A stretch of DNA of 64,000 nt from Kitasatospora humi (GTDB lineage: Bacteria; Actinomycetota; Actinomycetes; Streptomycetales; Streptomycetaceae), in assembly GCF_020907985.1 (NCBI RefSeq), contig NZ_JAJJPA010000015.1:62001-126000 (forward strand), given 5' to 3'. The position numbers were made by a program, and so were the translations under genes. The notes beneath the pieces are model-generated. The model saw nothing but the letters and a program-made list of their open reading frames with translations, was not told where the DNA came from and made no database searches. This document shows positions 42,031 through 50,298 of this stretch, piece by piece. Positions within the stretch are counted from its first letter, which is position 1; each line of letters starts with the position of its first letter.

Positions 42031-43683
42031 TCAGTGGTGGCCGTGGCCGCTGGTGATCTCCTGGTGCTCCTCGGCGGTCGGCTTGGGGATCTGGCCGTGC
42101 TCGCCGAAGTAGCCCTCGGACAGCTTGGCCCGGGTCTTGGTCATCAGGCCGACCTTGCGGGCGACACCGTTCTCGTCGACCTCGGCGGGCAGCTCGACCG
42201 GCTCGTACTGCTCGTGCGCGGTGAGCGTGTGCAGCTTGTCCTGCGGGAGCTGGGCGTGCACCTCGATGAACTCACCGTGCGGCAGCCGCTTGATGACACC
42301 GGTCTCGCGACCGTGCAGCACCTTGTCCTTGTCACGGCGCTGCAGGCCGAGGCACCAGCGCTTGGTGACGAAGTAGACGATCACCGGGACGACGAACGAG
42401 CCGACCCGCACGAAGTACGTGATGTCGTTCAGCGACAGGTGGAAGTGCGTCGCGATCAGGTCGTTGCCACCGCCGGAGAGCAGCACCAGGTAGAGGCTGA
42501 TCCAGGCGGCACCGAGGGCGGTGCGGACCGGGGCGTTGCGCGGGCGGTCCAGGATGTGGTGCTCGCGCTTGTCGCCGGTGATCCAGGCCTCGATGAACGG
42601 GTAGACCGCGATCATCAGCAGGACCAGCGGGAAGAGCATCAGCGGGATGAAGACGCCCAGGTTCAGGGTGTGGCCCCAGGCCCGGATCTCCCAACCCGGC
42701 ATGACACGGATCAGACCCTCGGCGAAGCCCATGTACCAGTCGGGCTGGGCGTCGGTGGAGACCTGGTCCGGGCGGTACGGGCCGTAGGCCCAGACCGGGT
42801 TGACCGAGGCGATCGCGGACATCGCCGCGATGATGCCGAAGACCAGGAAGAAGAAGCCACCGGCCTTCGCCATGTAGACCGGCATCAGCGGCATGCCGAC
42901 GACGTTCTTCTCGGTCCGGCCCGGGCCCGCCCACTGGGTGTGCTTGTGGTAGAAGACCAGGATCAGGTGCGCCACCAGCAGGCCGAGCATGACGCCCGGG
43001 ATCAGCAGCACGTGGATGGTGAAGAACCGCGGCACGATGTCGGTGCCGGGGAACTGCCCGCCGAACAGGAACATCGCGATGTAGGTGCCCACCAGCGGGA
43101 CGGCCAGGATGGCGCCCTCCATGAACCGGATGCCGGTGCCGGAGAGCAGGTCGTCGGGGAGCGAGTACCCGAGGAAGCCGTCGAAGAAGCCCAGGAAGAG
43201 CAGCAGGAAACCGAAGATCCAGTTGATCTCACGGGGCTTGCGGAACGCGCCGGTGAAGAAGACGCGCATCATGTGCACGAACATCGCGGCGACGAACACG
43301 ATGGCGGCCCAGTGGTGGATCTGACGGATCAGCAGACCACCGCGGACCTCGAAGCTGATGTTCAGCGTCGAAGCGTAGGCCTCCGACATCCTGATGCCGT
43401 TGAGCGGGGCGTAGGAGCCGTTGTAGACGACCTCACCCATGCTCGGCTTGAAGAAGAGCGTCAGGTAGACGCCCGTCAGGATGATGATGATGAAGGTGTA
43501 CAGGCAGATCTCACCGAGCATGAAGGACCAGTGGTCCGGGAAGATCTTGCGCAGGTTGGACTTGGCGAGGGAGTAGATCCCCAGCCGGCCGTCCAGGTAG
43601 TCCGCGGCGGCCTCGGCCTTGTTGGCAGGCTTGGCGCGGGTGCTGGCCGGTGCGGCCGTCTTGGCGCTGGCCGAGGAACTCAT
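42031..43683 (-). CDS. qcrB: Cytochrome bc1/bcc complex cytochrome b subunit
   Basis: A 550-residue menaquinol-oxidising subunit. It begins with a soluble Ala/Lys-rich leader and then has the 8-helix cytochrome b core. Heme ligand histidines are in IHHWAAIVFVAAMFVHMMRV and FFTIHVLLIPGVMLGLLVAH. The Qo-site motif in actinobacterial form is PDWYMGFAEGLIRVMP in place of PEWY. The long C-terminal extension (about 420-550), rich in charged residues and ending in GHGHH, is typical of actinobacterial QcrB. The ATG overlaps the qcrA stop (ATGA). Confidence 0.97.
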   Translation of the reverse strand: MSSSASAKTAAPASTRAKPANKAEAAADYLDGRLGIYSLAKSNLRKIFPDHWSFMLGEICLYTFIIIILTGVYLTLFFKPSMGEVVYNGSYAPLNGIRMSEAYASTLNISFEVRGGLLIRQIHHWAAIVFVAAMFVHMMRVFFTGAFRKPREINWIFGFLLLFLGFFDGFLGYSLPDDLLSGTGIRFMEGAILAVPLVGTYIAMFLFGGQFPGTDIVPRFFTIHVLLIPGVMLGLLVAHLILVFYHKHTQWAGPGRTEKNVVGMPLMPVYMAKAGGFFFLVFGIIAAMSAIASVNPVWAYGPYRPDQVSTDAQPDWYMGFAEGLIRVMPGWEIRAWGHTLNLGVFIPLMLFPLVLLMIAVYPFIEAWITGDKREHHILDRPRNAPVRTALGAAWISLYLVLLSGGGNDLIATHFHLSLNDITYFVRVGSFVVPVIVYFVTKRWCLGLQRRDKDKVLHGRETGVIKRLPHGEFIEVHAQLPQDKLHTLTAHEQYEPVELPAEVDENGVARKVGLMTKTRAKLSEGYFGEHGQIPKPTAEEHQEITSGHGHH

Positions 43684-44774
43684 GCGTTGCGCTCCCAGAA
43701 GCTCGGGCCGACGGGCAGGGTGAAGTCCTGGGTGGCGATCAGGTAGCCCGAGGCATCGGTGGTGATCTTCAGCTGCGGCAGCGGGTGGCCGGCCGGGCCG
43801 AAGATGACGCGGGCGCCGTCCGACAGGTCGAAGGTCGACTGGTGGCACGGGCAGAGCGCGTGGTGGGTCTGCTGCTCGTACAGCGAGATCGGGCAACCGA
43901 CGTGGGTGCAGATCTTGGAGTAGGCGAGCACGCCCTCGAAGCCCAGGGCCGCGGACTGCGGGTCCTTGATGTCGGTCGGCTGGAGGCGGACCAGCATCAG
44001 CGCGTCCGTGGCGATGGCCTCCTGGAAGTCCTCGTCGGACTCCTGCAGACCGCCGGGGCGCAGCGCCGAGGGGCCGGGCTTGGCGAAGGTCAGCGAGCCG
44101 ACCCCGATGTCCTCGGCCTTCATCGGCAGGTTGGTGTTCATGTTGATCAGGCGGATCGGGTTGGTCGGAGTGGCCTCCTTCCAGCCCGTGACGTCCAGCT
44201 TCTCCTCCGGCAGCGGGCCGAGGTCGCGCAGCAGCACCACGCCGGAGAGCGGGACCAGGGCCATCGAGCCGATCAGGGTGTTGCGGATCATCTTGCGGCG
44301 GCCGAAGCCCGACTCGGCGGCACCGGTCTTGAACTTCTGGATGACGTCGGCGCGGACGTCGTCGTCGGCCTCGATCGCGTGGCGGTCGTCGGCGATCTCG
44401 ACGTCCGACATCAGGGTGCGGGCCCAGTGCACGGCGCCGGCGCCGATGCAGAAGAGCGCCACGCCCAGGGTCATGCCGAGCGCGAAGTTCAGGGCGTTGA
44501 TGTGACCCAGCGGGAAGACGTAAACGATCTTCGACGGGTCGATGGCCACGTACGAGGCGATGAAGCCCACGGTGGCCAGCATCGAGACGATGAACAGCAA
44601 CGACACCTGGCGCTCGGCCCGCTTGGCGGCCCGCTCGTCGATGTCGGTCCGGCGCGGCTCGTGGGGCGGCAGGCCCGGGTCCGCGAACGGGTTGTCGGCA
44701 GCAGCTACGTCGCCGTGCCCTTCGCCGGCGCCGTGCGCCTGCGGCAGCTTGTCGTCTGACATGTCCTGGCTCAT
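43680..44774 (-). CDS. qcrA: Rieske iron-sulfur subunit of the bcc complex
   Basis: A 364-residue actinobacterial Rieske protein with three membrane helices (VSLLFIVSMLATVGFIASYV; LNFALGMTLGVALFCIGAGA; LIGSMALVPLSGVVLL). The 2Fe-2S domain shows CTHVGCPISLYEQQ and ALCPCHQSTFDLSDG, giving the Cys-His pairs that bind the cluster. The start is the ATG at 44774, which overlaps the qcrC stop; the qcrA stop overlaps the qcrB ATG. All three subunits are thus coupled by ATGA junctions. Confidence 0.96.
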   Translation of the reverse strand: MSQDMSDDKLPQAHGAGEGHGDVAAADNPFADPGLPPHEPRRTDIDERAAKRAERQVSLLFIVSMLATVGFIASYVAIDPSKIVYVFPLGHINALNFALGMTLGVALFCIGAGAVHWARTLMSDVEIADDRHAIEADDDVRADVIQKFKTGAAESGFGRRKMIRNTLIGSMALVPLSGVVLLRDLGPLPEEKLDVTGWKEATPTNPIRLINMNTNLPMKAEDIGVGSLTFAKPGPSALRPGGLQESDEDFQEAIATDALMLVRLQPTDIKDPQSAALGFEGVLAYSKICTHVGCPISLYEQQTHHALCPCHQSTFDLSDGARVIFGPAGHPLPQLKITTDASGYLIATQDFTLPVGPSFWERNA

Positions 44775-45580
44775 GACTTCTTGGCCTTGGTGGTGTGGGC
44801 GGCAACCCAGATCGCGATGGCGATCAGGACGCCGAGGCCGAAGATCCAACCGAACAGGCCCTCGGTGACCGGGCCGAGGCTACCCAGCGAGAGGCCACCG
44901 GGGTTCGGCGCCTCGTTGGCCTGGTAGCGGACGAAGGCCACGATCTCCTGCTTCTGCTTCTCCGGCATGGTGCTGTCCGGGAAGGAGGGCATGTTCTGCG
45001 GGCCGGTCTGCATGGCCTCGTAGATGTGCTTGGGGTCGACGTTCTCCAGCGACGGGGCGTACTTGCCCTGCGTCAGCGCACCACCCGCACCGGCGAAGTT
45101 GTGGCACTGCGAGCAGTTGGTACGGAAGAGCTCGCCACCCTTGGCGATGGCGTCCGTCTCGGTCGCGGTGTACTGGTCCTTGGTCGGCGTCACCGGGCCG
45201 GGACCCAGCGAGGCGACGAAGGCGGCCAGCTGGTCGATCTCGGGCTGGCTGTAGATGGGCTGCTTGCGCGGCACCTGGGCGCCGGGCTGCTGGGCGGGCA
45301 TGCGGCCGGTGCCGACCTGGAAGTCGACGGCGGCGGAACCCACGCCCACCAGGCTCGGGCCCATGGTGGTGCCCTGGCCGTTCAGGCCGTGGCAGGAGGA
45401 GCAGCCCACGGCGAAGAGCCGCTTGCCCTCGTCGATCGCGAGCGACTGCGCGGAGCTGTCAGCCTGGGCCTTCTCGGCGGGCGCGAACGCGGCGTACAGC
45501 CCCCCGGAGGCCACGAGGGCGAAGAGTAGGACGACCAGCGCCGCCAGTGGGTGGCGCCGTCGTGCGGAGAGCTTTTTCAC
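44771..45580 (-). CDS. qcrC: Diheme cytochrome c subunit of the bcc complex
   Basis: A 269-residue membrane-anchored protein with an N-terminal signal/anchor (PLAALVVLLFALVASGGLYA). It has two class I cytochrome c domains with CSSCH (60-64) and CSQCH (156-160), and a C-terminal membrane helix (GLFGWIFGLGVLIAIAIWVA). In actinobacteria the second heme hands electrons directly to CtaC, forming a bcc-aa3 supercomplex without free cytochrome c. Start is the GTG at 45580. It follows ctaE by about 145 bases on the same strand. Confidence 0.96.
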   Translation of the reverse strand: MKKLSARRRHPLAALVVLLFALVASGGLYAAFAPAEKAQADSSAQSLAIDEGKRLFAVGCSSCHGLNGQGTTMGPSLVGVGSAAVDFQVGTGRMPAQQPGAQVPRKQPIYSQPEIDQLAAFVASLGPGPVTPTKDQYTATETDAIAKGGELFRTNCSQCHNFAGAGGALTQGKYAPSLENVDPKHIYEAMQTGPQNMPSFPDSTMPEKQKQEIVAFVRYQANEAPNPGGLSLGSLGPVTEGLFGWIFGLGVLIAIAIWVAAHTTKAKKS

Positions 45581-45723
45581 GGATTAACCCCGGTGTCAGG
45601 ATCTGGTCGTCTGGTGGTGGCCCGGTGTCGGTGACGGCACCGGCAGGGGGCAGGGAGCACGGGCAAAGGACCCGGCGCCACTGGGGCATTCGGGTCCGGC
45701 CGGCGAGCCAGCGACCTGATCGG

Positions 45724-46344
45724 CTACTTGATCAGGTAGATGGTCGCGAAGAGGCCGATCCAGACCACGTCGACGAAGTGCCAGTAGTACGACACGACGA
45801 TCGCCGCGGTGGCCTGCTCATGCGTGAACCGCTTGGCGGCGTAGGTCCGCCCCAGCACCAGCAGGAAGGCGATCAGACCGCCCGTCACGTGGAGCCCGTG
45901 GAACCCGGTGGTCAGGTAGAACACCGTGCCGTACGGGTCGGAGGACAACGAGAGGTGGTCCTTCTTCACCAGCGAGGTGTACTCGTAGATCTGGCCGCCG
46001 ATGAAGATCGCGCCCATCACGAAGGTGACCGTGAACCACGAGCGGAGCTTCTTGACGTCACCGCGCTCGGCGGCGAACACGCCGAGCTGGCAGGTGAGCG
46101 AGGAGAGCACCAGGATCGTGGTGTTCACGGAGGAGAAGGGGACGTTGAGGGCATGCGCCTTCTCGGCCCAGAAGTCTGGTCCCTTCACGGAACGCGCCGT
46201 GAAGTACATCGCGAAGAGGGCCGCGAAGAACATCAGCTCGGAACTCAGCCAGACGATGGTTCCGACACTGGTCATGTTCGGTCGGTTGACCGATCCATGC
46301 GCGTGCCCGGTTTCTGTTGCTGTTGCTGTCGCCACGACCGACAT
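45724..46344 (-). CDS. ctaE: Cytochrome c oxidase (aa3) subunit III
   Basis: A 206-residue five-helix subunit. Conserved features are WLSSELMFFAALFAMYFTAR with its glutamate, NTTILVLSSLTCQLGVFAAE, FHGLHVTGGLIAFLLVLGRT and VSYYWHFVDVVWIGLFATIY. It is separated from ctaCDF and instead precedes qcrCAB, the usual actinobacterial arrangement that links oxidase and bcc genes. ATG start at 46344 with AAGGGA 9 bases upstream. The start codon lies in a 19-bp palindrome (46336-46354). Confidence 0.96.
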   Translation of the reverse strand: MSVVATATATETGHAHGSVNRPNMTSVGTIVWLSSELMFFAALFAMYFTARSVKGPDFWAEKAHALNVPFSSVNTTILVLSSLTCQLGVFAAERGDVKKLRSWFTVTFVMGAIFIGGQIYEYTSLVKKDHLSLSSDPYGTVFYLTTGFHGLHVTGGLIAFLLVLGRTYAAKRFTHEQATAAIVVSYYWHFVDVVWIGLFATIYLIK

Positions 46345-46354
46345 TATGTCGGTC
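46336..46354. promoter_or_regulatory. Palindrome containing the ctaE start codon
   Basis: GACCGACAT-T-ATGTCGGTC has perfect 9-bp arms and one central base. The ATG is inside it and the Shine-Dalgarno-like AAGGGA immediately precedes it. It may be a protein operator or an RNA hairpin affecting initiation, or a chance effect of codon use. The role is not established. Confidence 0.45.
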
Positions 46355-46656
46355 CCTTATTCCGTCTTCACGCCGGGGGGTCTCCCTCGGAGTGTCCGGT
46401 GCGTGCGGTATGCCCGGATGCCGGTACCAGCGGCTTTGCTCCCGACGGGGGGTCTCCGAGGGCCCGTCAGCACCGTCGGCTGACCGCCCATCGCCCGGAC
46501 GGGTGACGGTCACTCACGCGAGTGGCGCCAGCCGGATCCCGGTGCCGCAGAGGAGATAGTGCCGGATGCTCACCGGGACGGGGGAAGCGGGAGTAGCATC
46601 CGGAGGTGGTGGACGTGGTCTGGATCACATTCGTCTGACACATGGGAGCAGGTCCG
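46355..46656. other. Divergent intergenic region ctaE / receiver-like gene
   Basis: About 300 bases with no gene. It contains GGGGGGTCTCC twice (near 46376 and 46447) and must hold the promoter of ctaE-qcrCAB, but no consensus hexamer pair is clear. Confidence 0.4.
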
Positions 46657-47079
46657 ATGACGTACGGCAGCGACGAGACGCTCACCGTCCTCGTCTACAG
46701 CGACGACCGCAACACCCGGGCGCAGGTGACCTCGGCCCTCGGCCGGCGCCCGGCCGCCGACCTGCCGGAGCTGGAGTACCTGGAGTGCGCCACCACTCCG
46801 GCGGTGCTGCGGGCACTGGAGAAGGGCGGCGTGGACCTGTGCGTGCTCGACGGCGAGGCGGTGCCGGCCGGCGGGCTCGGCCTGGCCCGGCAGGTGAAGG
46901 ACGAGATCTACGGCTGCCCGCCGGTCCTGGTGCTGATCGGTCGTCCGCAGGACAGCTGGCTGGCCGCCTGGAGCCGGGCCGACGCGGCGATCTCCCAGCC
47001 GGTGGACCCGGTGGCGCTGGCCGAGGCGGCCGCCGGCTTGCTGCGCAGCCGGCTGGGCGCCCGCACGCTGTCGAGCTGA
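46657..47079 (+). CDS. Degenerate response-regulator receiver-like protein
   Basis: A 140-residue stand-alone receiver-like domain. It has the acidic pair Asp16-Asp17 (VLVYSDDRNT) and a central aspartate Asp65 in LCVLDGEAVP at the phosphoacceptor position. The conserved Thr/Ser is replaced (LVLIGRPQ) and the invariant lysine is replaced by Gln114 in AAISQPVDP. It has no output domain. The loss of Lys and Thr/Ser argues against normal phospho-switching, so it may act as a protein-protein adaptor. GGAG lies 8 bases before the ATG at 46657. It is divergent from ctaE and upstream of trpD. Confidence 0.75.
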   Translation: MTYGSDETLTVLVYSDDRNTRAQVTSALGRRPAADLPELEYLECATTPAVLRALEKGGVDLCVLDGEAVPAGGLGLARQVKDEIYGCPPVLVLIGRPQDSWLAAWSRADAAISQPVDPVALAEAAAGLLRSRLGARTLSS

Positions 47080-47154
47080 GCCGGGCCGCCTCCGGTCCCG
47101 CCGGTCAAGACGGACGGGCCGCCGGGCAGCGCGGCGCAGTCTCAGAGGAAGAGA

Positions 47155-47183
47155 AGGGCCGCCGTCCACCGGACGGCGGCCCT
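47155..47183 (+). terminator. Terminator after the receiver-like gene
   Basis: Perfect 13-bp stem (AGGGCCGCCGTCC and complement), 3-base loop, about 75 bases after the stop and before trpD. Confidence 0.8.
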
Positions 47184-47248
47184 GCCGCGCTCGTTAGGCT
47201 GGCGACGACCTGTTTCGTCCGCACCTGATGCGAGCTGGAGAGTCGGCC

Positions 47249-48322
47249 ATGGTGAATGTGAAGCCTGTGAGTGGCGGTAACCACCCCACGCAGGTGAGCC
47301 GCACCTGGCCGGACGTCCTCTCGGTGCTGCTGGGCGGCGACGACCTCAGCCGGGCCGACACCGCCTGGGCGATGGACCGGATCATGAGCGGCGAGGCCAG
47401 CCCGGTCCAGGTGGCCGGCTTCATGGTGGCGCTGCGGGCCAAGGGCGAGACGGTCGACGAGATCTCCGGCCTGGTCGAGGCGATGTACCAGCACGCCCGG
47501 CCGCTGGTCATCCCCGGGCCGGCGGTGGACATCGTCGGCACCGGCGGCGACCGGGCGAAGACCGTCAACATCTCCACCATGTCCGCGGTCGTCGCGGCGG
47601 CGGCCGGCGCCAAGGTGGTCAAGCACGGCAACCGGGCGTCCTCCTCGGCCAGCGGCTCCTCGGACGTGCTGGAGCGGCTCGGGGTGCGGCTGGACCTGAC
47701 TCCGCGCCGGGTCGCCGAGGTGGCCGAGGAGATCGGCCTCACCTTCTGCAACGCCGCCACCTTCCACCCCGCGATGCGGCACACCGCCGCCGCCCGGCGC
47801 GACCTCGGGGTGCCGACCGCGTTCAACATCCTCGGCCCGCTCACCAACCCCGCCCGGGTGACGGCCCATGCCGTCGGCTGCTTCGACACCCGGCTGGCCG
47901 GACTGATCGCCGGGGTGCTCGCCGAGCGCGGCTCCACCGCCCTGGTCTTCCGCGGTGACGACGGGCTGGACGAGCTGACCATCTGCGACAGCTCCCGGGT
48001 CTGGCTGGTGCGTGACGGGCAGGTGACCGAGACCGTGCTCGACCCGCGCCGGCTCGGCATCGAGCGGGTGGGCATCGAGGCGCTGCGCGGCGCCGACCCG
48101 GAGTACAACGCCCGGGTGGCCCGTCGGGTGCTGGGGGGCGAGCACGGCCCGGTGCGCGACGCCGTGGTGCTCAACTCGGCGGCCGCACTGGTCGCCCTGG
48201 AGCTCACCGACGCGCCGCTGACCGAGCAGCTGGCCGCCGCGATGAAGCGCACCGCCGCCGCGGTGGACTCCGGCGCGGCGATCGGACTGCTGGACCGCTG
48301 GGCGGCGGCCACCGCCGGCTGA
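47249..48322 (+). CDS. trpD: Anthranilate phosphoribosyltransferase
   Basis: Second committed step of tryptophan synthesis. The 357-residue protein has DIVGTGGDRAKTVNISTMSA (PRPP site), VKHGNRASSSASGSSDVLE (anthranilate/PRPP), NAATFHPAMRHTAAARRDLG and FNILGPLTNPARV. Note RASSSASGSSD in place of the common RSVSSKSGSAD; the pattern is typical of actinobacterial TrpD. The ATG at 47249 has GGAG 8 bases upstream; an ATG at 47228 is possible. It is isolated from other trp genes, as is usual in streptomycetes. Confidence 0.95.
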   Translation: MVNVKPVSGGNHPTQVSRTWPDVLSVLLGGDDLSRADTAWAMDRIMSGEASPVQVAGFMVALRAKGETVDEISGLVEAMYQHARPLVIPGPAVDIVGTGGDRAKTVNISTMSAVVAAAAGAKVVKHGNRASSSASGSSDVLERLGVRLDLTPRRVAEVAEEIGLTFCNAATFHPAMRHTAAARRDLGVPTAFNILGPLTNPARVTAHAVGCFDTRLAGLIAGVLAERGSTALVFRGDDGLDELTICDSSRVWLVRDGQVTETVLDPRRLGIERVGIEALRGADPEYNARVARRVLGGEHGPVRDAVVLNSAAALVALELTDAPLTEQLAAAMKRTAAAVDSGAAIGLLDRWAAATAG

Positions 48323-48365
48323 CGCCCCGTCGACCGATCAGCCGTCCGGATGGTGGAAAGGGCGG

Positions 48366-48395
48366 TTGACCGTGTCTCCAGGGTGTGCATAAGGT
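48366..48395 (+). promoter_or_regulatory. Promoter of the SAM-IV-controlled gene
   Basis: -35 TTGACC (48366-48371), 18-base spacer, -10 TAAGGT (48390-48395). Transcription would start near 48402, right at the first base of the riboswitch. Confidence 0.8.
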
Positions 48396-48403
48396 CTGCG
48401 TCA

Positions 48404-48523
48404 GGTCATGAGTGACAGCGCGACAAGCCCCAGCTTGCTGTCCGGCAACCCTCCGTCCGTGGCGGGGTGCCCTGGGTGAAGACCGGGCTCGGCGGCGACA
48501 GGTCCGCAGGGCAAGCGCGGACC
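48404..48523 (+). ncRNA. SAM-IV riboswitch
   Basis: The sequence follows the actinobacterial SAM-IV aptamer from its first bases GGTCATGAGTG through AGCCCCAGCTTGCTG, CCGGCAACCCTCC, GCGGGGTGCCCTGGGTGA, GACCGGG and the 3' pseudoknot/stem GCAAGCGCGGACC. The GGCAACC and AGCCCC...GGGGTGCC elements are diagnostic. It lies between a promoter and a class V aminotransferase start at 48576. A hairpin GGGGTCCTTGACCCC just before the AGGAGGAG ribosome site could form the expression platform, suggesting translational control by S-adenosylmethionine (inference). Confidence 0.93.
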
Positions 48524-48575
48524 ACCGGACGACACGCACCCCCGGGGTCCTTGACCCCAGGAGGAGTGCGTTCCC

Positions 48576-49943
48576 ATGACGTCCAACCAGCTGACCGCCG
48601 ACTGTGCCGCCCCGCTCGCCGTGCTCGGCGCCGACGTCCAGGTGCCGCTGGTCTCCGGTGAGAAGGTCGGCTACGCCGCGCTCGACTACGCCGCCAGCGC
48701 CCCCGCCCTGCAGCGGGTCTGGGACGACGTGGCCGGCTACGCCCCTTATTACGGCAGCGTGCACCGCGGCGCCGGCTACCTCTCGCAGCTCTCCACCGAC
48801 CTGTTCGAGCAGAGCCGGCGCACCGTCGCCGACTTCCTCGACCTGCGCGACGGCGACCAGGTGGTGTTCACCCGGGCCACCACCGACTCGCTCAACCTGC
48901 TGGCCGGCGCGGTGCCGACCGACACCCGGGTGTTCGCCTTCGAGACCGAGCACCACGCCTCGCTGCTGCCCTGGCGGCAGGCCGGCCTGACGGTCGGCTA
49001 CCTGCCGGCGCCGCGCTCGCACGCCGAGGCGGTGGCCGCGCTGGACGCCGCCCTGGCCGAGGCCCCGCACGGCCCCAGGCTGCTCTGCGTCACCGGCGCC
49101 TCCAACGTCACCGGCGAGCTGTGGCCGGTGGCCGAGCTGACCCGGACGGCCCACCGGCACGGTGCCCGGGTGGTGCTGGACGCCGCGCAGCTGGCCCCGC
49201 ACCACCCGGTCTCGGTCCGCGAGCTGGACGTCGACTGGGTCGCCTTCTCCGGCCACAAGCTCTACGCCCCGTTCGGCGCCGGCGTGCTGGCCGGTCGCGC
49301 CGACTGGCTGGACGCGGCCGAGCCCTACCTGGCCGGCGGCGGGGCCTCGCGCACCGTGGCGCGGCAGGCGGACGGCTCGGTCGCCGTCGAGTGGCACTCC
49401 GGTCCGGCCCGGCACGAGGCCGGTTCGCCCAACGTCATCGGGGCCCTTGCCATCGCCTCGGCCTGCCGGGCGCTCGGCGAGACCGGCTTCGACCGGCTGC
49501 GGGCCCATGAGCAGCTGCTGATCGACCGGCTCACCGCAGGCCTCGCCGAGATCCCCGAGGTCCGGGTGCTCAACCTGTTCGGGGAGGGCGCGCCGCGCGT
49601 CGGGGTGCTCTCCTTCGTGGTGAGCGGCTGGAACAGCTCGCACTTCGCGGCGGCGCTCTCCGCCGAGTACGGGATCGGGGTGCGGGACGGGCTGTTCTGC
49701 GCCCACCCGCTGGTGCGCACGCTGCTGGACCAGCAGGACGCGGCACCCTCGGCGTGCGGCGCCCCCGAGCCCTCGCTGCCGGGGGAGCGCAGCCTCAACG
49801 CGATCCGGGTCAGCTTCGGCGCCGGCACGCCGGGGGAGCACGTGGACCGGTTCCTGGCGGCCGTGCGCGAGCTGGTCACCGACGGGGCGCGCTGGACCTA
49901 CCGCAACGAGGGCGGCCGGTGCGTCGCGGACACCCGCCGCTGA
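48576..49943 (+). CDS. Class V aminotransferase / cysteine desulfurase-like enzyme under SAM control
   Basis: A 455-residue PLP enzyme of fold type I. LDYAASAPALQRVWDDVAGY matches the class V N-terminus. The region FETEHHASLLPWR and the catalytic pocket VVLDAAQLAPH precede the Schiff-base lysine in FSGHKLYAPFG. A cysteine in RDGLFCAHPLV aligns with the persulfide cysteine position of SufS-type desulfurases. It could mobilise sulfur from cysteine or act on a related sulfur amino acid. The SAM-IV riboswitch directly upstream supports a link to methionine/cysteine metabolism. AGGAGGAG precedes the ATG. Confidence 0.9.
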   Translation: MTSNQLTADCAAPLAVLGADVQVPLVSGEKVGYAALDYAASAPALQRVWDDVAGYAPYYGSVHRGAGYLSQLSTDLFEQSRRTVADFLDLRDGDQVVFTRATTDSLNLLAGAVPTDTRVFAFETEHHASLLPWRQAGLTVGYLPAPRSHAEAVAALDAALAEAPHGPRLLCVTGASNVTGELWPVAELTRTAHRHGARVVLDAAQLAPHHPVSVRELDVDWVAFSGHKLYAPFGAGVLAGRADWLDAAEPYLAGGGASRTVARQADGSVAVEWHSGPARHEAGSPNVIGALAIASACRALGETGFDRLRAHEQLLIDRLTAGLAEIPEVRVLNLFGEGAPRVGVLSFVVSGWNSSHFAAALSAEYGIGVRDGLFCAHPLVRTLLDQQDAAPSACGAPEPSLPGERSLNAIRVSFGAGTPGEHVDRFLAAVRELVTDGARWTYRNEGGRCVADTRR

Positions 49944-49987
49944 GGTGGGCCACCCGGCCGGGGGGCGGGCGGTCGGCACCGGGGTGG

Positions 49988-50016
49988 CGGGCGGTCGGCG
50001 CCGGGCCGACCGCCCG
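49988..50016. terminator. Terminator between convergent genes
   Basis: Perfect 12-bp stem (CGGGCGGTCGGC and complement), 5-base loop, abutting the stop of the AsnC-domain gene and 45 bases after the aminotransferase stop. A second copy of GGCGGGCGGTCGGC lies just upstream. Confidence 0.8.
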
Positions 50017-50298
50017 TCAGCTGTCCAGGCCGATGGCGAAGGCCGCCTCCAGGTCGTGCTGGGAGTAGGTGCGGAAGGCGATGTGGGTCTCGGTGCTCAC
50101 CACGCCCGGCACCTTGTTGAGGCGGCCCGGGATCACATCGGCCAGGTCGTCGTGCCGACGCACCCGGACCATCGCGACCAGGTCGCACCCGCCGGTCACC
50201 GAGTACACCTCGCTCACCCCGTCGATCGCCGCGATGGCTTCGGCGATCTCGGGGGTCCGGTCGATGCTGGTCTTGATGAGCACGATGGCTGTGATCAC
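50017..50298 (-). CDS. Stand-alone Lrp/AsnC effector (RAM) domain protein
   Basis: A 93-residue protein consisting only of the AsnC ligand-binding domain: ITAIVLIKTSIDRTPEIAEA, then VSEVYSVTGGCDLVAMVRVR and VVSTETHIAFRTYSQHDLEA. It lacks a DNA-binding helix-turn-helix. Such free RAM domains bind amino acids and may form mixed oligomers with full-length Lrp proteins. GTG start overlapping the stop of the rhomboid gene (GTGA), so the two are co-translated. Its partner is not known. Confidence 0.92.
   Translation of the reverse strand: MITAIVLIKTSIDRTPEIAEAIAAIDGVSEVYSVTGGCDLVAMVRVRRHDDLADVIPGRLNKVPGVVSTETHIAFRTYSQHDLEAAFAIGLDS

Noticed and set aside
37000..46400. Secondary metabolite or accessory island
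   Set aside because: The oxidase/bcc genes, cobalamin, lipoate and NAD genes are core metabolism in conserved actinobacterial order; no PKS, NRPS, terpene or resistance genes are present.
46507..46525. CACTCACGCGAGTG as an operator between ctaE and the receiver-like gene
   Set aside because: The two halves do not match as a reverse complement on inspection, so it is not a true palindrome.
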